A DNA stretch of 64,000 bases from Terfezia claveryi (lineage: Eukaryota > Ascomycota > Pezizomycetes > Pezizales > Pezizaceae). Under the pieces are notes generated by a model. That model saw nothing but the letters and a program-made list of their open reading frames with translations, was not told where the DNA came from and made no database searches. Shown here piece by piece: positions 1 to 11,639 of this stretch. Location of the stretch: assembly GCA_015179025.1 (NCBI GenBank), contig WHUX01000004.1, forward strand, positions 62,001 through 126,000, in the 5' to 3' direction. The first letter of the stretch is position 1; the number at the start of each line of letters is the position of its first letter. Both the position numbers and the translations under genes were made by a program.

Positions 1-1446
1 TGGAAAGATGTAGCGACACAAGACCTACAAGAGAAGAGATAAAGTGGTGACTAAAAAGCTTCTATCCAGAGAGCTCAGGGTAACTAGTTTCAGGAGGCAT
101 GATTATCTTCCACACGGGAACTTGTGTCCACTTATGCCCTCTAGGACTTTTTAGGTTTTCAAATTCTCATTCTACTCCATTCTCCTGGGTACGTGGTAGT
201 GCTGGACATCAATTCAAAACGAGATGGGATGTGACTGAGTGTATTCTACAGACTCGGGATTGAATTAGAGGATTAAAAGAGGTCGGATAATATTATTGTT
301 TTCCCCTCTCGGGAGAGCCCACGCAGTTATTTACACTAACTGCTAACAAGGATATTCATGAATGTCCCGTGCCCTATATCTCGTCCAGGTGTCCTAAATT
401 GCTTTAACAGGGGGGATTGTTGACATTCTGCTATTCAATTTGTCTTTGTTCTTTCAATGAAGCTTATTTATGTAGCACTAGAAGAAATCTTATTACTAAA
501 GGTAGTAGTGCAGGTAGCAATAGGACGGGGCGCTTAAACAAAGGAATCTTAACACTTTGTTCTCGTTTGTTTTATACTTTCAATCCCGTTCAGTCCTGAC
601 TGTTCATAAACTTAGTAACGCACTGAAATCCCCGAAATCGAAATGATTTGACCCTGAGGCAAGAGACGTATTTGCCCTCGGATAAGAAACTTTACCTACT
701 CCGGACACAGAAACACAAAAGATTGAGTAGCATTGAATTCTCAGTCACGGTTGCTATTAGCCATAGAGGAAAAGAATCGTAAACTTCGAGTGCAGTCGGC
801 TGTGATGTCAGATATTACAAAACGGCTGAGCAAGAAGGGACTTCCCCTACCACCGACACTCGAGTATGGAGAGTTTATGATTGAAATAGGTGTAATTTTG
901 CATACGGTACCTCTTAATGGGCGGCCGGTTTTTGTGGGAAGATTCTTATATCATTCGAACTAACATGCTTTGTATATATATTTTTACCCACTCCCCCTAT
1001 CTTCAAAACTAGTGGATGCTTTTATATAAGGGCAGTTCTGGAAACCGTTCTGATACCCCAGACGCGAGAATGTTACTAATCTGCTTAGGTCACCTGCTCG
1101 GGAAAATTAAAGTATATTGCACATGGACGGTTGTCAGCTGTGGCATGTCCATGTTCCTGGTATCCTCTCGAATATTTTACTATTCAGGCTTCAGCTTTAG
1201 CACTGGTGCAAAGCTTTAACATAAAACTTGACTGATATTGATGCCTCGGGAAGGGGATCATACTGGACTATGGATCCAAGACCTGTGATTGATCCCCTCA
1301 GGGGTGTGATCCTTGTGCAGGGATGCCAAGCTGCATCACAGATACTGTACAACTTTACAAGACATATAGAGTAGCCCCTTTCCCTCACACGACAAGGTCG
1401 TTGAGAATTTACGGCTACAAGTCACAACAAAATTTCCTTTCCATCG
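1..1446. other. Gene-poor leading region
   Basis: I see no supported gene here. A 76-codon open stretch (733-963, +) lacks an upstream ATG in frame and matches no family I recognise; it could be the end of a decayed gene. The last part holds the promoter and 5' leader of the phosphatase gene that starts at 1447. Confidence 0.4.
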
Positions 1447-2946
1447 ATGGAGAAAACAATACAAACTACTACCGAGGCTGAATACATCCATGTCTTTAAG
1501 GGAATTGAGAATTTTAGAGATGTCGGGGCCACCATCAACCTGTTTGTTGGAGAAAGGTGAGTCATTGATTCCTTTTTTACATTTTGATGGGGGAGTTTGT
1601 TAACTAGTTCTAATCAGAGTAATGCGAGAAGGTTTTCTCCTTCGTTCAGGTCGACTTGGTATAAAAAAAAAAAACAGAAAAATTCCCCCCCTCCCCCTCC
1701 CACAACAACCCAAAAGAGGGATTCCTTAAGAAAGTTGTGTACTTACTTTCTAATATGCTAAGTTGATTTTTTTTTACGCAGACGGAGCCACAGCGGAAGA
1801 TAAGCGGATCTTTAAGGAGGTTTATGATATCAAAACTGTCTTAGACCTACGCACTGAGTAAAGTAACCCCTAGGCTCCTTTTTTTTTTTTTTTTTTTTTT
1901 TTTTTGGGGGGGGGGTGTTCGACGATGATAACGAGAGTTCTGAATGATTCTTTTTTCTAACTTGACTGATGATGTTAGTACCGAACGAATTGTGCGGTTT
2001 CGTGGAAACCCGAGTGCAGATGATGAAAGTAAGACTGAGGCTGCTGTTGTAGAGCCGATAGTAGCTGGGCTCGAAATACACAGGATTAGAATTATTGGAT
2101 GGAATTTGCAGAAAGCTATGCTGAAAATGCTTGCTTGGTGGAGCTTGTTGTATGGGGTTTTTTTATTACATTCCCTTCGACATATCACCTCCCCCCCCCC
2201 CCCCCCCCCCCCTCCCCGCCTTATGGTAGAAGCTTAATAACCGGAGACGAATCAATATATATACAGAAAGGTGATCGTCTTCATGCTCTTTGGCTTTAGG
2301 AGTTCTGCAGTCAAGATTATCTCCAAGGAGGTCATTGAGAAAGTGGGACTCGTGGGAATGGGCACCATGACTTTGGAACATTCAGGGAATGAGATTAGGA
2401 AGGTACACATTACGCTTTACTGTTTTCTGTTCCCCCCCCCCCCCCCCCGCGCCAAAGATATAATTATACTACTGGACAACAGCTTGGCTGATGGTAAAAA
2501 AAAAGATATTTGAAATATTAACCTCCAACAACAACCCCCCATACCCAGTTCTCGCGCATTGCATGCAAGGGAAGGACCGTACGGGACTCGTAATCCTCCT
2601 CATCCTACTATGCCTCCTCCCTCCTTCTTCTTCTTCTTCTTCTTCTTCTTCCCCTCCTCCTCCAAGCTCAGCAAAGTCACAGCAGGTTACACTCCAAGCA
2701 ATATCTCATGACTACTCTCTAACCCAAGTTGGATTACTACGTGTCCGTGAGGACATGATAGTGGAAATTGTAAATGATACAGGACTCCCTCCGTCCTTTA
2801 TTAATGTCGATCCGGGCTTTGTCACTGCGGTTGTGCACTTTTTGCAATGCAATTATGGTGGCATTATGGGGTATTTGGCGAGTCTGGGCTTGGATGCGGA
2901 TTATGTGGTTTGTAGGCTGCGGGAGATTTTGTTGGTTAGCACGTAG
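1447..2946 (+). CDS. CX5R protein tyrosine phosphatase (IphP/DSP-like), multi-exon
   Basis: Likely a cytosolic protein-tyrosine (or dual-specificity/lipid) phosphatase. The signature loop HCMQGKDRTG (Cys nucleophile, Arg five residues on) lies near 2560-2589 and matches the HCxxGKDRTG form of the IphP-like family. The N-terminus reads FRDVG, then REGFLLRSGRLDG and KTVLDLRT, the usual order in this family. Exons that splice in phase: 1447-1556, 1618-1658, 1782-1857, 1979 to about 2150, 2300-2402 and 2506-2946. The junction between about 2120 and 2300 is not resolved because a poly-C tract sits there. After the P-loop, a TTC/TCT microsatellite (about 2626-2652) encodes nine serines plus prolines. 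No GT dinucleotide lies in that stretch, so it is probably translated. Introns are full of homopolymers (T27G10 at 1879-1915, poly-C at 2191 and 2433). I am sure of the family, less of the exact exon set. Confidence 0.8.
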
Positions 2947-3001
2947 CCTGCTTTTCCTTTGGTGAAACAAAATTGATTAAATATATATATATATTTTTAT
3001 T

Positions 3002-3089
3002 GTCTATGTCTATGCCAATTCCCGTCTATGTCTATGCCAATTCCCGTCTATGTCTATGCCAATTCCCGTCTATGTCTATGCCAATTCCC
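3002..3089 (+). repeat. 22-bp perfect tandem repeat, four copies
   Basis: Four identical 22-bp units, each starting GTCTATGTCTATGCC and ending AATTCCC, run from 3002 to 3089. They lie just past the phosphatase stop codon, between two convergent genes. Identity of all copies suggests recent slippage. Confidence 0.95.
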
Positions 3090-3414
3090 GTCTTTCCCTT
3101 CCCCCTCCCCTCCCAAAAAAAAACCCCGACGGGAACCCACAGAAATCACGTCTCCATGAACACACACACATCCCTCCCCATTTGCCCATTGATTGTAGGA
3201 CCTATATCACAGAAAAAGAGGCTATTGTAAATGGCTAGCTGCTTTCTAGTAGACCATTGATTCCATTGCAACATAGTAACACACCAAAAAGCTAAACAAA
3301 GATTTACAGTAAATTACCATGGATATCAAGACAGCCCCAGGCCCTTCAATTTTGACATCCGACTGCTGCCGCGCGCCCTCACCCCCCCAAAAAAAAACCT
3401 CCCCGGGTCACGTA

Positions 3415-4749
3415 CTAACGACGGTTTTTAGAGTGCCCAAACAACCAATCCCTAAACCCAAGGACCCAATTCACCCATATCAGCCCCACAAACAGAATTA
3501 TTAAATCTGTCAATATCCTGCCGTACCTCTTAAACCACCAAGTAGCCCTATACGCTACATTCAAGGCCTTGACTGCTCTCCTGCTGAACACCTCTATTTC
3601 CTCTAACCCGCCACCAATCTCTACATCCATCTCCATATCTGGTCCTACAGCAACCATTCTTCCCTTTATCCTATCATCCCCGCAGAACCTCACGACAATA
3701 TTTGTACATTTATCCATATCGACCAGCCGGTGACCCAGTACCATCAGACCAACAGCCGCGGGCATGATGGGGGTTTTAACAAAGTAGGGACTGAGCATGT
3801 TTATCCGAACATCATGGTGCGGCTGCGAGGTGAGGCGAAGAGACGTGAAGAGACCGATGAGACCGTGTTTGCTGGAGGAGTACAGGCAAGCTAGGGGAGA
3901 GTGGAGGAATCCGGCGAAGCTGCCCATTATGAGGAGGTGCCGGTCGCCGCTGGGGTTCTTGCGGAGGAAATACTGCGCGAGGCGGATGGTGTATAGTGTT
4001 CCAACATAATTCACATTGAAAGTTGAGAGATTGGGGGGAGGTGGAGGCTGGTGGGGATCTAAGATCTTAGGTCAGCCCAATCTTTGAAAAGGGCATAGTA
4101 GCGCGAGAATAGGAAAAGCAGTACCTCTGCCCGGGTCATCCTCGGCTAGGATACTTCCGATCTCTGAAACTCCAGCGCTTGCGATCACGCAGTTGATCAC
4201 ATTTCGACCGGCGGGAGACCACTCGAGGATGTTTAGGAACATTTGGGACTGGGACTCCCAACTAGAGACGTCGCAATAGAAAAAACGAGCGCTATGTTTT
4301 TTTCGTTAGTTTTCGGAGCATTGTTAATTCGGTTATGGCATTACCTCCCCCGTCCTTGAATGTCTCGAACTGATCTCTGAATAGCAGTTGCTACCTCCTC
4401 TCCTCTGTCCTGGTTAAAATCACATATTGCTACATGGGCTCTTTATTCCTCGGGTTCTAAGGTCAGCAGCAGGACGAGAAAAAGCTGGGAAGAGAATTGC
4501 TAACCCGAGCAGGGCCAATTTTCGGCAGCACGCCTCACCAATCCCGCTGGCTCCCCCTGTAACAGCAATAAGCTGGCCGGCAACATTGCGGCCAAGCGTG
4601 GCCACGGGAGTGTTGAAGTCAACAGGAGGAGAAACTAGGACGTCGTGAGGATACTGGAGGCCTTGGGGTCTACCGTAACTATGGTCTGGGAAGTCCATTG
4701 TTCGGGTGGATCGTCCTCCTGCACCAACAGCGGACCGAGCCCTAGCCAT
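3415..4749 (-). CDS. Short-chain dehydrogenase/reductase with C-terminal membrane segment
   Basis: NAD(P)-dependent oxidoreductase of the classical SDR superfamily; substrate not predictable. Exons in minus order 4749-4505, 4440-4345, 4291-4125 and 4058-3415 join in phase to 383 residues. The dinucleotide-binding motif TGGASGIG is at about residues 64-71. An acidic residue follows at the end of strand 2 (VAICDFN), then CDVSSW. The NNAG-type element is degenerate (IASAG). Catalytic Ser about 216, Tyr 229 and Lys 233 (YSSSK) are all present. A hydrophobic stretch near the C-terminus (LIILFVGLIWVNWVLGF) suggests a membrane anchor, as in lipid-metabolising SDRs. Met1 (4749) and Met18 (4698) are both possible starts. 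It converges with the phosphatase gene. Confidence 0.85.
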
Positions 4750-4829
4750 TGAGAAGATCCAGGCGGGGAATTGAGGATTTTTGGCGGACTGGGGGGGGGA
4801 TAATCAGGCTCCAGTCGAACAAAGAGCAC

Positions 4830-6540
4830 AAAGGACTCGACTTGCTACCATGACGGTGGCACAACAAGGAACCTGGAATTGGGAGCAGGCTAGCCATCTG
4901 TTAAGCTCTGGGTGTCGTAAGAATTGCGAGGATTATTGTGCAGATGTAGCCCAGTTTGCAACGTGTTCGTGCTGCCCTGCCGCCGCCGTGCCATCTGCAT
5001 CTGCACCAGATAAAATAATACCCATGCCAAGCAAGCAAATCATCATCGTCCTGCCATCTTGAGCCCACACATCGATTGTGCCTGGCTTGTTTGGTCGAGG
5101 CGAGGCGAGGTCGAGGACGAGGACGAATCCGGTAACCCACCGCCGTCAGCGCCATATCTCTGCCCCCTCCTCCGAGGCACATTCAACTTTCTCCACCACC
5201 GGTACCAAACTCTGCGGATTGTCTGCTGCCACCTTCCACTCCCTCCTCTGCAGGTTATCGAGGCGGAGCCCCTGGCGTCACCCCTTCCTTCGAGGCATAA
5301 TCCCCGGCGCTTTCAATATCAACCTCCTCCTCCTCCTCCTCCTCCGTGGTTACCCTCAACTCCCACTCTTGCGCGTTGAGCGTAGCATTCCTAACTCCCT
5401 CACTCTGGTACTTCCTTCACCGCGGCGCACCCTTCATTGAGCACCCTTATTGAGGCGCAACCCCACCGCCTTCACCGTGCAGCACCCCCCTCCAGCCGTT
5501 TGTGCGCGGGAATCCTCAACACCTTCCTTGGGCTCCATGGGTTATGTGCGGCACCTCCGGCGCTCTCTTCTGTTGACTGTGTGCGGCACCTATCCTCTAA
5601 GGCACACCCCATCGCCTTCACCATGAAGCACCCCCCTCCGCGGCTTGTGCGGAGGCCTCCTCAGGCTTCACGGGTTAAGCGCGGCACCTCCAATGTTTTC
5701 TGTTGACTGTGTGCGTCACCCATCCTCCGAAGCACACAACCCCCATCGCCTTCACCTCCCCCATTCGCAGGTTATGCGCGGCACTTCCGGCGCTCCCATA
5801 TGTTGACTGTGTGCGGCACCTCCTCCGAGGCACACCCCCCCATAGCCTTCACCGTAAAGCACCCGCCTCCCGCGGCTCGTGCGGGGAATTCTCAACTCCC
5901 TCCCCAGGCTCCACGGGTTATGCGCGGCACCTCCAGTGATAGCTGTTGACTGTGTGCGTCCCCCATCCTCCGAGGCTCACAACCCCTATCACCTTCACCT
6001 TCCGCCTTCGCGGGTTATGCGCGGCACCTCCAGCGCCCTCTTCTGTTGACTGTGTGCGGCGCCTCTGGAGAGGCACACCCCCATCGCCTTCACCGTGAAG
6101 CAACCCCCTCCCGCGGCTTGTGCGGAGACACTCCTCAGGCTCCATGGGTTATGCGCGACACCTCCGGTGCCTTTTCTGTTGATTGTGTGCGTCACCCATC
6201 CTCCGAAGCACACAACCCCCCCAATCGCCTCGCACCCCCTTCCACAACTTGTGCAGAGACCCTCCTCAGCTTCACTCGTCATGCGCGGCACCCATCCTCC
6301 GAAGCACACAACCCCCCCCAATCGCCTCGCACCCCCTTCCACAACTTGTACAGAGACCCTCCTCAGCTTCACTCGTCATGCGCGGCACCTCCAATGTCCT
6401 CTTCTCTTGACTTTGTACGGCACCCATCCTCCGAAGCACACAACCGCCATCGCCTTCACCTCCCGCCTTTGCGGGTTATGCGTGGCACCTCCTCAGCCAA
6501 GCCCCAGGCAATCCAGTCTTTGCCCAAACAATGTGTTTGA
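4830..6540. repeat. GC-rich degenerate tandem array with higher-order structure
   Basis: From about 5440 the sequence consists of diverged copies of a cassette. It contains TGTTGACTGTGTGCGKCACC, then a CTCCGARGCACA block, CGCCTTCACC, a CGGCTTGTGCGGAG block and GGTTATGCGCGGCACC. The TGTTGAC landmark falls at 5571, 5701, 5801, 5944, 6044, 6177 and (as TCTTGAC) 6404. Spacings alternate at about 130, 100, 143, 100 and 133 bp. A nearly identical block of about 97 bp is doubled at 6193-6288 and 6289-6385. Open frames through it are proline-rich by composition only and I do not call them genes. The part from 4830 to 5440 is GC-rich, with less regular repetition. Confidence 0.85.
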
Positions 6541-8078
6541 TATCGAAGTTGAAGTCTGATATGTCAAGCACCTTGTTGAACCGACAGGATGTCCGCTGTT
6601 GTTCAAAATGTCAGGGTAGTGGGTGAAGATGTGTCGGCCACTGTTTGAGCGCCTTGTGTATCTCCAGCTGCTTCCGATCATTCGTATGCTGTGTATTGAG
6701 TCTAAGGGTCTGTGAGGAATAGGTGATCGTCTTCCATTGCTTATCCAGACCTGGGTACGGACACCTCTGATGACGACCTTGAAGGCACTACAATGAATAA
6801 TGAAGTCCCTCTTACCAGGTTGCCACAGGGCTAATATAAACAGCGCAGCGGAGGAGGAGTAACTGGGTTGCAGCTGGACGACTCCAAGCAGGTATTCAAA
6901 AAGTCAAAGGATGGAGAGAGGACGAGTAAGCATGGACCTGGTGAAATGTTCTTCTCTAATTTGGCCTTGTGGGAGGTCGGTGGCGGAGATAGCGGATATG
7001 CTGGAGATATATATGTTTCTTTTCCCATGTTCTTTCCTAGGCTCGAGAGGCTGGGAGTTTGTGAGCCTGTTGTTCCGAAGGCATAGTGACCTCTCGGAGG
7101 GACTATCGGGGCCCCGCCATGGCCATAAGTCGATTGCGGGTATAGACTTCTCCCCTGAAAATAAACACTGAAAATTAGCAGCTACATGCTCAACCCGCCA
7201 TATACTTTGCTTGCCTGCTGATATCTCAGTCCGCGGAGGACCTAGGGTTGAACTCGGGGAGGGTGCTGTGCATGTGGCTGAAGGCGGTGCAAGTTTGAGA
7301 CCGGGTCCGAGGTTCAGAGCAGGGCCGAGTTCGAGTGGCGGATGCGACTGTGCTGGTGTGCCTGGTATGGTGATCAGGGAACATCAGCTGGAAACGCAAT
7401 TGCCCCAAGCTCGGCCCTGGCAGGCGGAGCGGAGCAAATCGGCCATGAGTTGAGGGTAACCTGTAGAGTGGGGAGGGGGTGGGTGGGAGTTGAGGGGTCA
7501 CTTGCGAAGGTAACCCGCTGAGGAGGGAGTTGAGATATACCGCCAGCGGTGACCTACTTGGACTCGCCGTCGTCCTCGCCTCGCAGCCCTCGTCGCAGCC
7601 CTCGCCCCCCTCGCCGCCCCCGCTTTCGGCCCAAAGGACCCAAAGTAGAAGGTCTTTTGAGCTGGAGGACTCCCCACTGTGGTTCAAGATGCTGCAGAGG
7701 AGAGGGTAGAGGATATGAGTTCAGCATGGATACGATGCTACACTGATATCACACATTGGCTACATCTAGGTACAGTTATGCTGCAATCCAATCGTCCAAA
7801 TGGGCAGCAGTCCCATGGCTTCCGCTGGGGTGAACAGGTCGGCCTTACCTATCTTCAGCTGCAGGCGAAGGAAGATATCTCGATTGATTTGCGCAATACA
7901 TGATTCATTTTTTTAAACCTTGTCGGCGGGCCGATGCATATGCAAAACACGGCGAAACGCGTTGACGCGACGCCGGCAAGTAAGCACCGCAGCCGCCCTG
8001 CTCTTGGTTCTCATAGGACGAAGCAGAAAGACCTGCTGGACGATTCCCTCCTGTTTTCTGCTACTTCACTCCCACTCC
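6541..8078. other. Region without a supported gene
   Basis: Several short open frames exist, the longest 153 codons on the minus strand at 7226-7687, but none shows a recognisable domain, a codon-use contrast or plausible splice partners. The segment 7560-7620 is a CCTCGTCG-type simple repeat. Confidence 0.4.
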
Positions 8079-9116
8079 ATGGAATGCTTACCATCACCAG
8101 CTTCTCTTCTCAAGCCTTCCATAGCAGTTACCCATCTCTCCGCTGACGCTACCTTTCTCCTTAGCTACCTCCCCATACATCCCCAGCTCCAATCAACGGC
8201 CCCAGGCAAAAATGCTGCGGCAACACCATTCACCGTCCTACTCGACCCGTGCCTCGTCGGCCCTTCCCCCGTCTTCCACCCATCATTCAGCACACAATCC
8301 CATACCACCACCCCCTCGATAACGCATCTCTCCCAGCTCGAGAAAAGCCCCGACATCATCCTCATTAGCTAGTATAAATCCGATAATTGCAACGAGGAGA
8401 CGTTAGGACAACTTGATGTTTCCCGGGAGGCAGGGATGAGAATGTGAGGTTGTTTTCTGTAAGGAGTGCAGCGGAGGAAGTTAAAGGGTGGTTTGGGAAG
8501 AGCAAGGAGGGAGTGGTGGAGTTGAGGGACTGGAAGAGAGAAAGAGGGGTCGGGTTGTGAGGGTAGAGATTCCTGCCTGTTGAGAAGGGGGAACGATTGA
8601 GGCGTGCGTGGAGATTACGAAATCATAGGGCGATTCATCATTGGGAATTTCCGACTTTGCATTCGGCATTGGAGATTCGGTTCGTTCTCCCCAATAACGC
8701 ACACCCACCTGACTATGTTCACCCCCCATGGCGTCCCTCCGTCCGGCCTCCTTCCCTACCTAACACAGCTATCCCCGCCTCAGAAAGCCCCAATCATAGA
8801 CCTCGTCCTCCACCCCTTCACATTAACCACCGCCCCACTACATCTCGGCGGGGAGATCACCCTGGGTATACCAAACATCACAGAACTACTGAAATCGGGG
8901 GTAGGGGTGAGAATTGTGGCGAGTGCGCATGATGAAAAGAAGGGTTATGTGAGGAGTAGGATCAAGACTCGGCGGTGGGGGAGGGAGGAGGCGAATGGAG
9001 AGATTTGGGGTGCGATGCTGAGCGAGACGGAAGGGAGTGGAATGGTGGATAGAGAGATGTTGCCGGAGGTATGGGATATGGGGAACAACGGGGAGAGCAG
9101 ACAGTGCATATTTTAA
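8079..9116 (+). pseudogene. Decayed metallo-beta-lactamase-fold hydrolase
   Basis: The segment resembles the fungal MBL-fold proteins whose metal site sits in a SQDKPDHCHEETL-like motif. Reading starts at ATG 8079 and runs through FTVLLDPCLVG to DIILIS. It then meets TAG at 8370, where the family has Gln. Beyond it the motif continues in frame as KSDNCNEETL, so both expected metal-ligand His residues are Asn. Further family-like text (RLFSVRSAAEEVKGW, VVRVEIPA, EGGTIEACVEIT) appears in shifting frames. The C-terminal part, 8604-9116 (TPHGV, LGGEITLG, VGVRIVASAHDEKKG), is open. At least one nonsense change and two frame changes separate the blocks. Unannotated introns could explain some of this but not the loss of the His ligands. 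Confidence 0.6.
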
Positions 9117-9790
9117 ACTCAATAATCCTGACTGTTATGTTTGGAGATCATTTACTTACGGGGGTGGTAGGTTATGTCGAGAGAACATACTAGGGTATGT
9201 AGACCCTGTATCTAGAATAATCTGTGTATTCGTGCTGGGTGGATTTATTTTAAATGAGAATATACCATCATTATCTGTATATGATATGATAGATGGAAGC
9301 CAGCCACATGTATAACTTTCTTCCTATGATATTTGACATGATGGGGCCTTGAATTCCGGTAAGCGAAGTGGACATTTGGCTCAATTCACGAAGAAAAAAT
9401 AAAGACCCTCTGAAGATGATTTTCTGTCAAGTAACGTTGCATTTCAGCCCGTTGTGCTGCCAAATAGAAAAAAGGAAGGAAAGGTTTTTTTTGGGGGGGT
9501 TATGTCAATTATGGATAGAATACCTGTAGTTCATAGGTTACTGTAAACTATCTAGGAACTGCATATGCATGGATATTCATGCATATTTATGGATATGGTT
9601 CTCAGTGCCCCCCCAACCAGCTCAACTACCAGCTCAACTATTAGATGTCTTACTTTCTCTCCTGTCCCAACCTCTCAATATACCAGATATCAGCCCTTCC
9701 ACAACTATGGAATTCATCGTATATCAACCCTTCCCTCGACCCCCAATCCTTCGACCCTCAACATCCTAATCTTAATTCACCAAGTACATC
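9117..9790. other. Region without a supported gene
   Basis: AT-rich spacer following the decayed MBL-fold gene. It contains no recognisable coding signal. A run of palindromic TGCATATGCATG-like words lies at 9560-9590. It may be the flank of the decayed transposon that follows. Confidence 0.35.
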
Positions 9791-9799
9791 AGCGGCTAC

Positions 9800-10230
9800 A
9801 CTTTGATGCTGCCAATGTGCAATGACTTATCTGGCCAGGCAACCACTTGATCTCAATATGATTGAGATTTGCTGGGCATATCTCAAGCGCATAACCACGA
9901 AAAAGGTAAATATCCCTCCCAATCCCATTATACCCCCCAATCCCCTAATACGCCCCCAATCCCCTAACCTTAACGCCCCTTAATCCCCTAACACCGCAAA
10001 CATGTTGCTGACAATGGAAATAGGGACTCCTCACTCCCCGCATGGCAGCCGAGCAAGCATGGAAGAATGCATGGCGTGATCTTGAGCAATAGAGGATTCA
10101 GCGTTGGATTGAACGCATTCCCTACCATATTCAAGAGGTCATCAGATTTGAAAGCGGAAATGAATATTCTGAGGGACATCCCCTTGTGAAAAGGGATAAA
10201 GAGCACTGAATTGCAATTCGCCGTGAGCGG
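9800..10230 (+). mobile_element. Relic of a Tc1/mariner-type DDE transposase (C-terminal part)
   Basis: Two stretches match the end of fungal Tc1/mariner (DDE_3-like) transposases. At about 9830-9905 the plus strand reads a W-P-G-N-x-x-D-L-N-M-I-E block followed by CWAYLKRITTKK; this block holds the third acidic residue of the DDE triad. At about 10037-10219 it reads AAEQAWKNAWRDLEQ, a TAG stop, then RIQRWIERIPYHIQEVI and NEYSEGH, the typical end of the protein. About 130 bp of unrelated sequence (C-rich, CCCCCAATCCC repeats) separates the two blocks. The N-terminal half with the first two catalytic residues is missing. Non-functional. Confidence 0.75.
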
Positions 10231-10915
10231 CAGCTCCGCATTAGAGATATTAACCAGATTCACAGGAAAGTATGGTTGCTCTTCCAATGCGCCACATAGA
10301 GCACAAATTGAGTGGGCAATTGATAATGAGACCTATAAGGCTATTGTGGAGTCATCTCAAGTAACAGGGACCACAGCAGAAGAAGATGCGTACTTACTGT
10401 ATCGCACAAGATGTTGAAGAGCTCTCATAATCCCGATGAGAGGTCCCCATTCCCCAGTTTCTTGCTTGCATACCTTATGACTATTTAAGGTAGGTTCCAG
10501 AGCCTTAATGCACATCGCTTTTCCAAAGAGACTTAGGAATTGAGATTTGTGGTGAACACTCATTGACTGCTCTATAGGACCTGCTGGGATGAGGCACAAA
10601 ATTGCTTCATTTCGTTATGCTGCTTTACGCTGTTGTCCACGGCTGCTCACTCCTGGTGACCTCCCGTATTCCTTTCTTTTGGACCCGTCTTGCTCTAGTA
10701 CTCAATGGCTAATAGTTATCAATCGTGGGAGTTACCGCAACCTATAGGAATCAGACAGAGAACTCGGCAGGACATATTGGTGAAATTATTAATCTAATTG
10801 CTTACACCCTGGCTAAGTCCCCAGACAAGACACCGGGGACCCTGTATGGACTCCTTTGATTATCACGTTAACACCTTTTCTGTTGCCATCTTGAAGAGCT
10901 TGATTCAGTCTCTTA
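10231..10915. other. Region without a supported gene
   Basis: Short open frames on both strands (10211-10417 +, 10357-10599 -) overlap one another and match nothing I recognise. I see no further transposase text. Confidence 0.3.
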
Positions 10916-11446
10916 TTGAACAGAGGAAAAGTATTGGTGGCGACTCTTACATTTATAGAGTATCAAAAGCCATTTATTGAAGAGGATGGAGTTATGTTAC
11001 TAAAGTTTAAGGAGAATCCCCAGAATTATAGCTTTATTAGTAACCCCAGAAATAAAATGCTGATGGAGGTGACCAAACACTGCCTCAGTACAATCAATTC
11101 AACACCAGAATTGCAATCTAAGTATATTTTAGAATTTTCTGGACAAGTTAGTTTTGCAATGGACCCGATGTCTGCCTATTTGGCGGATGCAGAGCGACTG
11201 TTGGAAGGTACTCATACAACAAGTGGTCAACCTGGAAGAGGACCGGAAATCTTGAATCTTTTGACTTCTAGATTGCTAGCTAAGTATGTTGCGCATCTTA
11301 AGCCTTTGGTTGGCATTCAGAAAGTTGCTGATATAAAGGTCTTAACACTAATGAATGAAGGTACCCTATATACATACCAGAAACTGACCAAATTATCAGT
11401 GTTGATCCAATCGATATCGCGATCTCAGCTGGTCCAAAAGGCGTAA
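10916..11446 (+). CDS. Orphan ORF, 176 codons, unknown
   Basis: I do not recognise this protein. The frame has a balanced, helix-forming composition (for example MDPMSAYLADAERLLEG and GPEILNLLTSRLLAKYV). A second frame continues plausibly after it (about 11400-11505, VDPIDIAISAG). This suggests a spliced or frameshifted longer gene. It lies between a transposase relic and the palindrome cluster, so it may be transposon-borne. No signal peptide or membrane segment. Confidence 0.35.
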   Translation: MNRGKVLVATLTFIEYQKPFIEEDGVMLLKFKENPQNYSFISNPRNKMLMEVTKHCLSTINSTPELQSKYILEFSGQVSFAMDPMSAYLADAERLLEGTHTTSGQPGRGPEILNLLTSRLLAKYVAHLKPLVGIQKVADIKVLTLMNEGTLYTYQKLTKLSVLIQSISRSQLVQKA

Positions 11447-11639
11447 AAATAAAAGGCCTCCGACATACAAGGTGTACTTCATGCCACTATTAACACTAGG
11501 TGTGAGTTGGGAGGGGTGAGGTGGTATGGGTATGTGGATGTAGATAGCTAATATGAATCACAACTAGTATGCATATGCCAAGTAGTTATGCATGCATATG
11601 GAAGTTTCCCAAATAAGAAAGGGAAAGACTCTTGTTCAG

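Noticed and set aside
5059..6559. Overlapping Pro/His-rich open frames through the GC-rich tandem array.
   Set aside because: They arise from the repeat units, occur in several frames on both strands and have no introns, start context or family match.
7226..7687. A 153-codon minus-strand ORF.
   Set aside because: Composition follows the simple repeats beneath it and no domain or splice context supports it.
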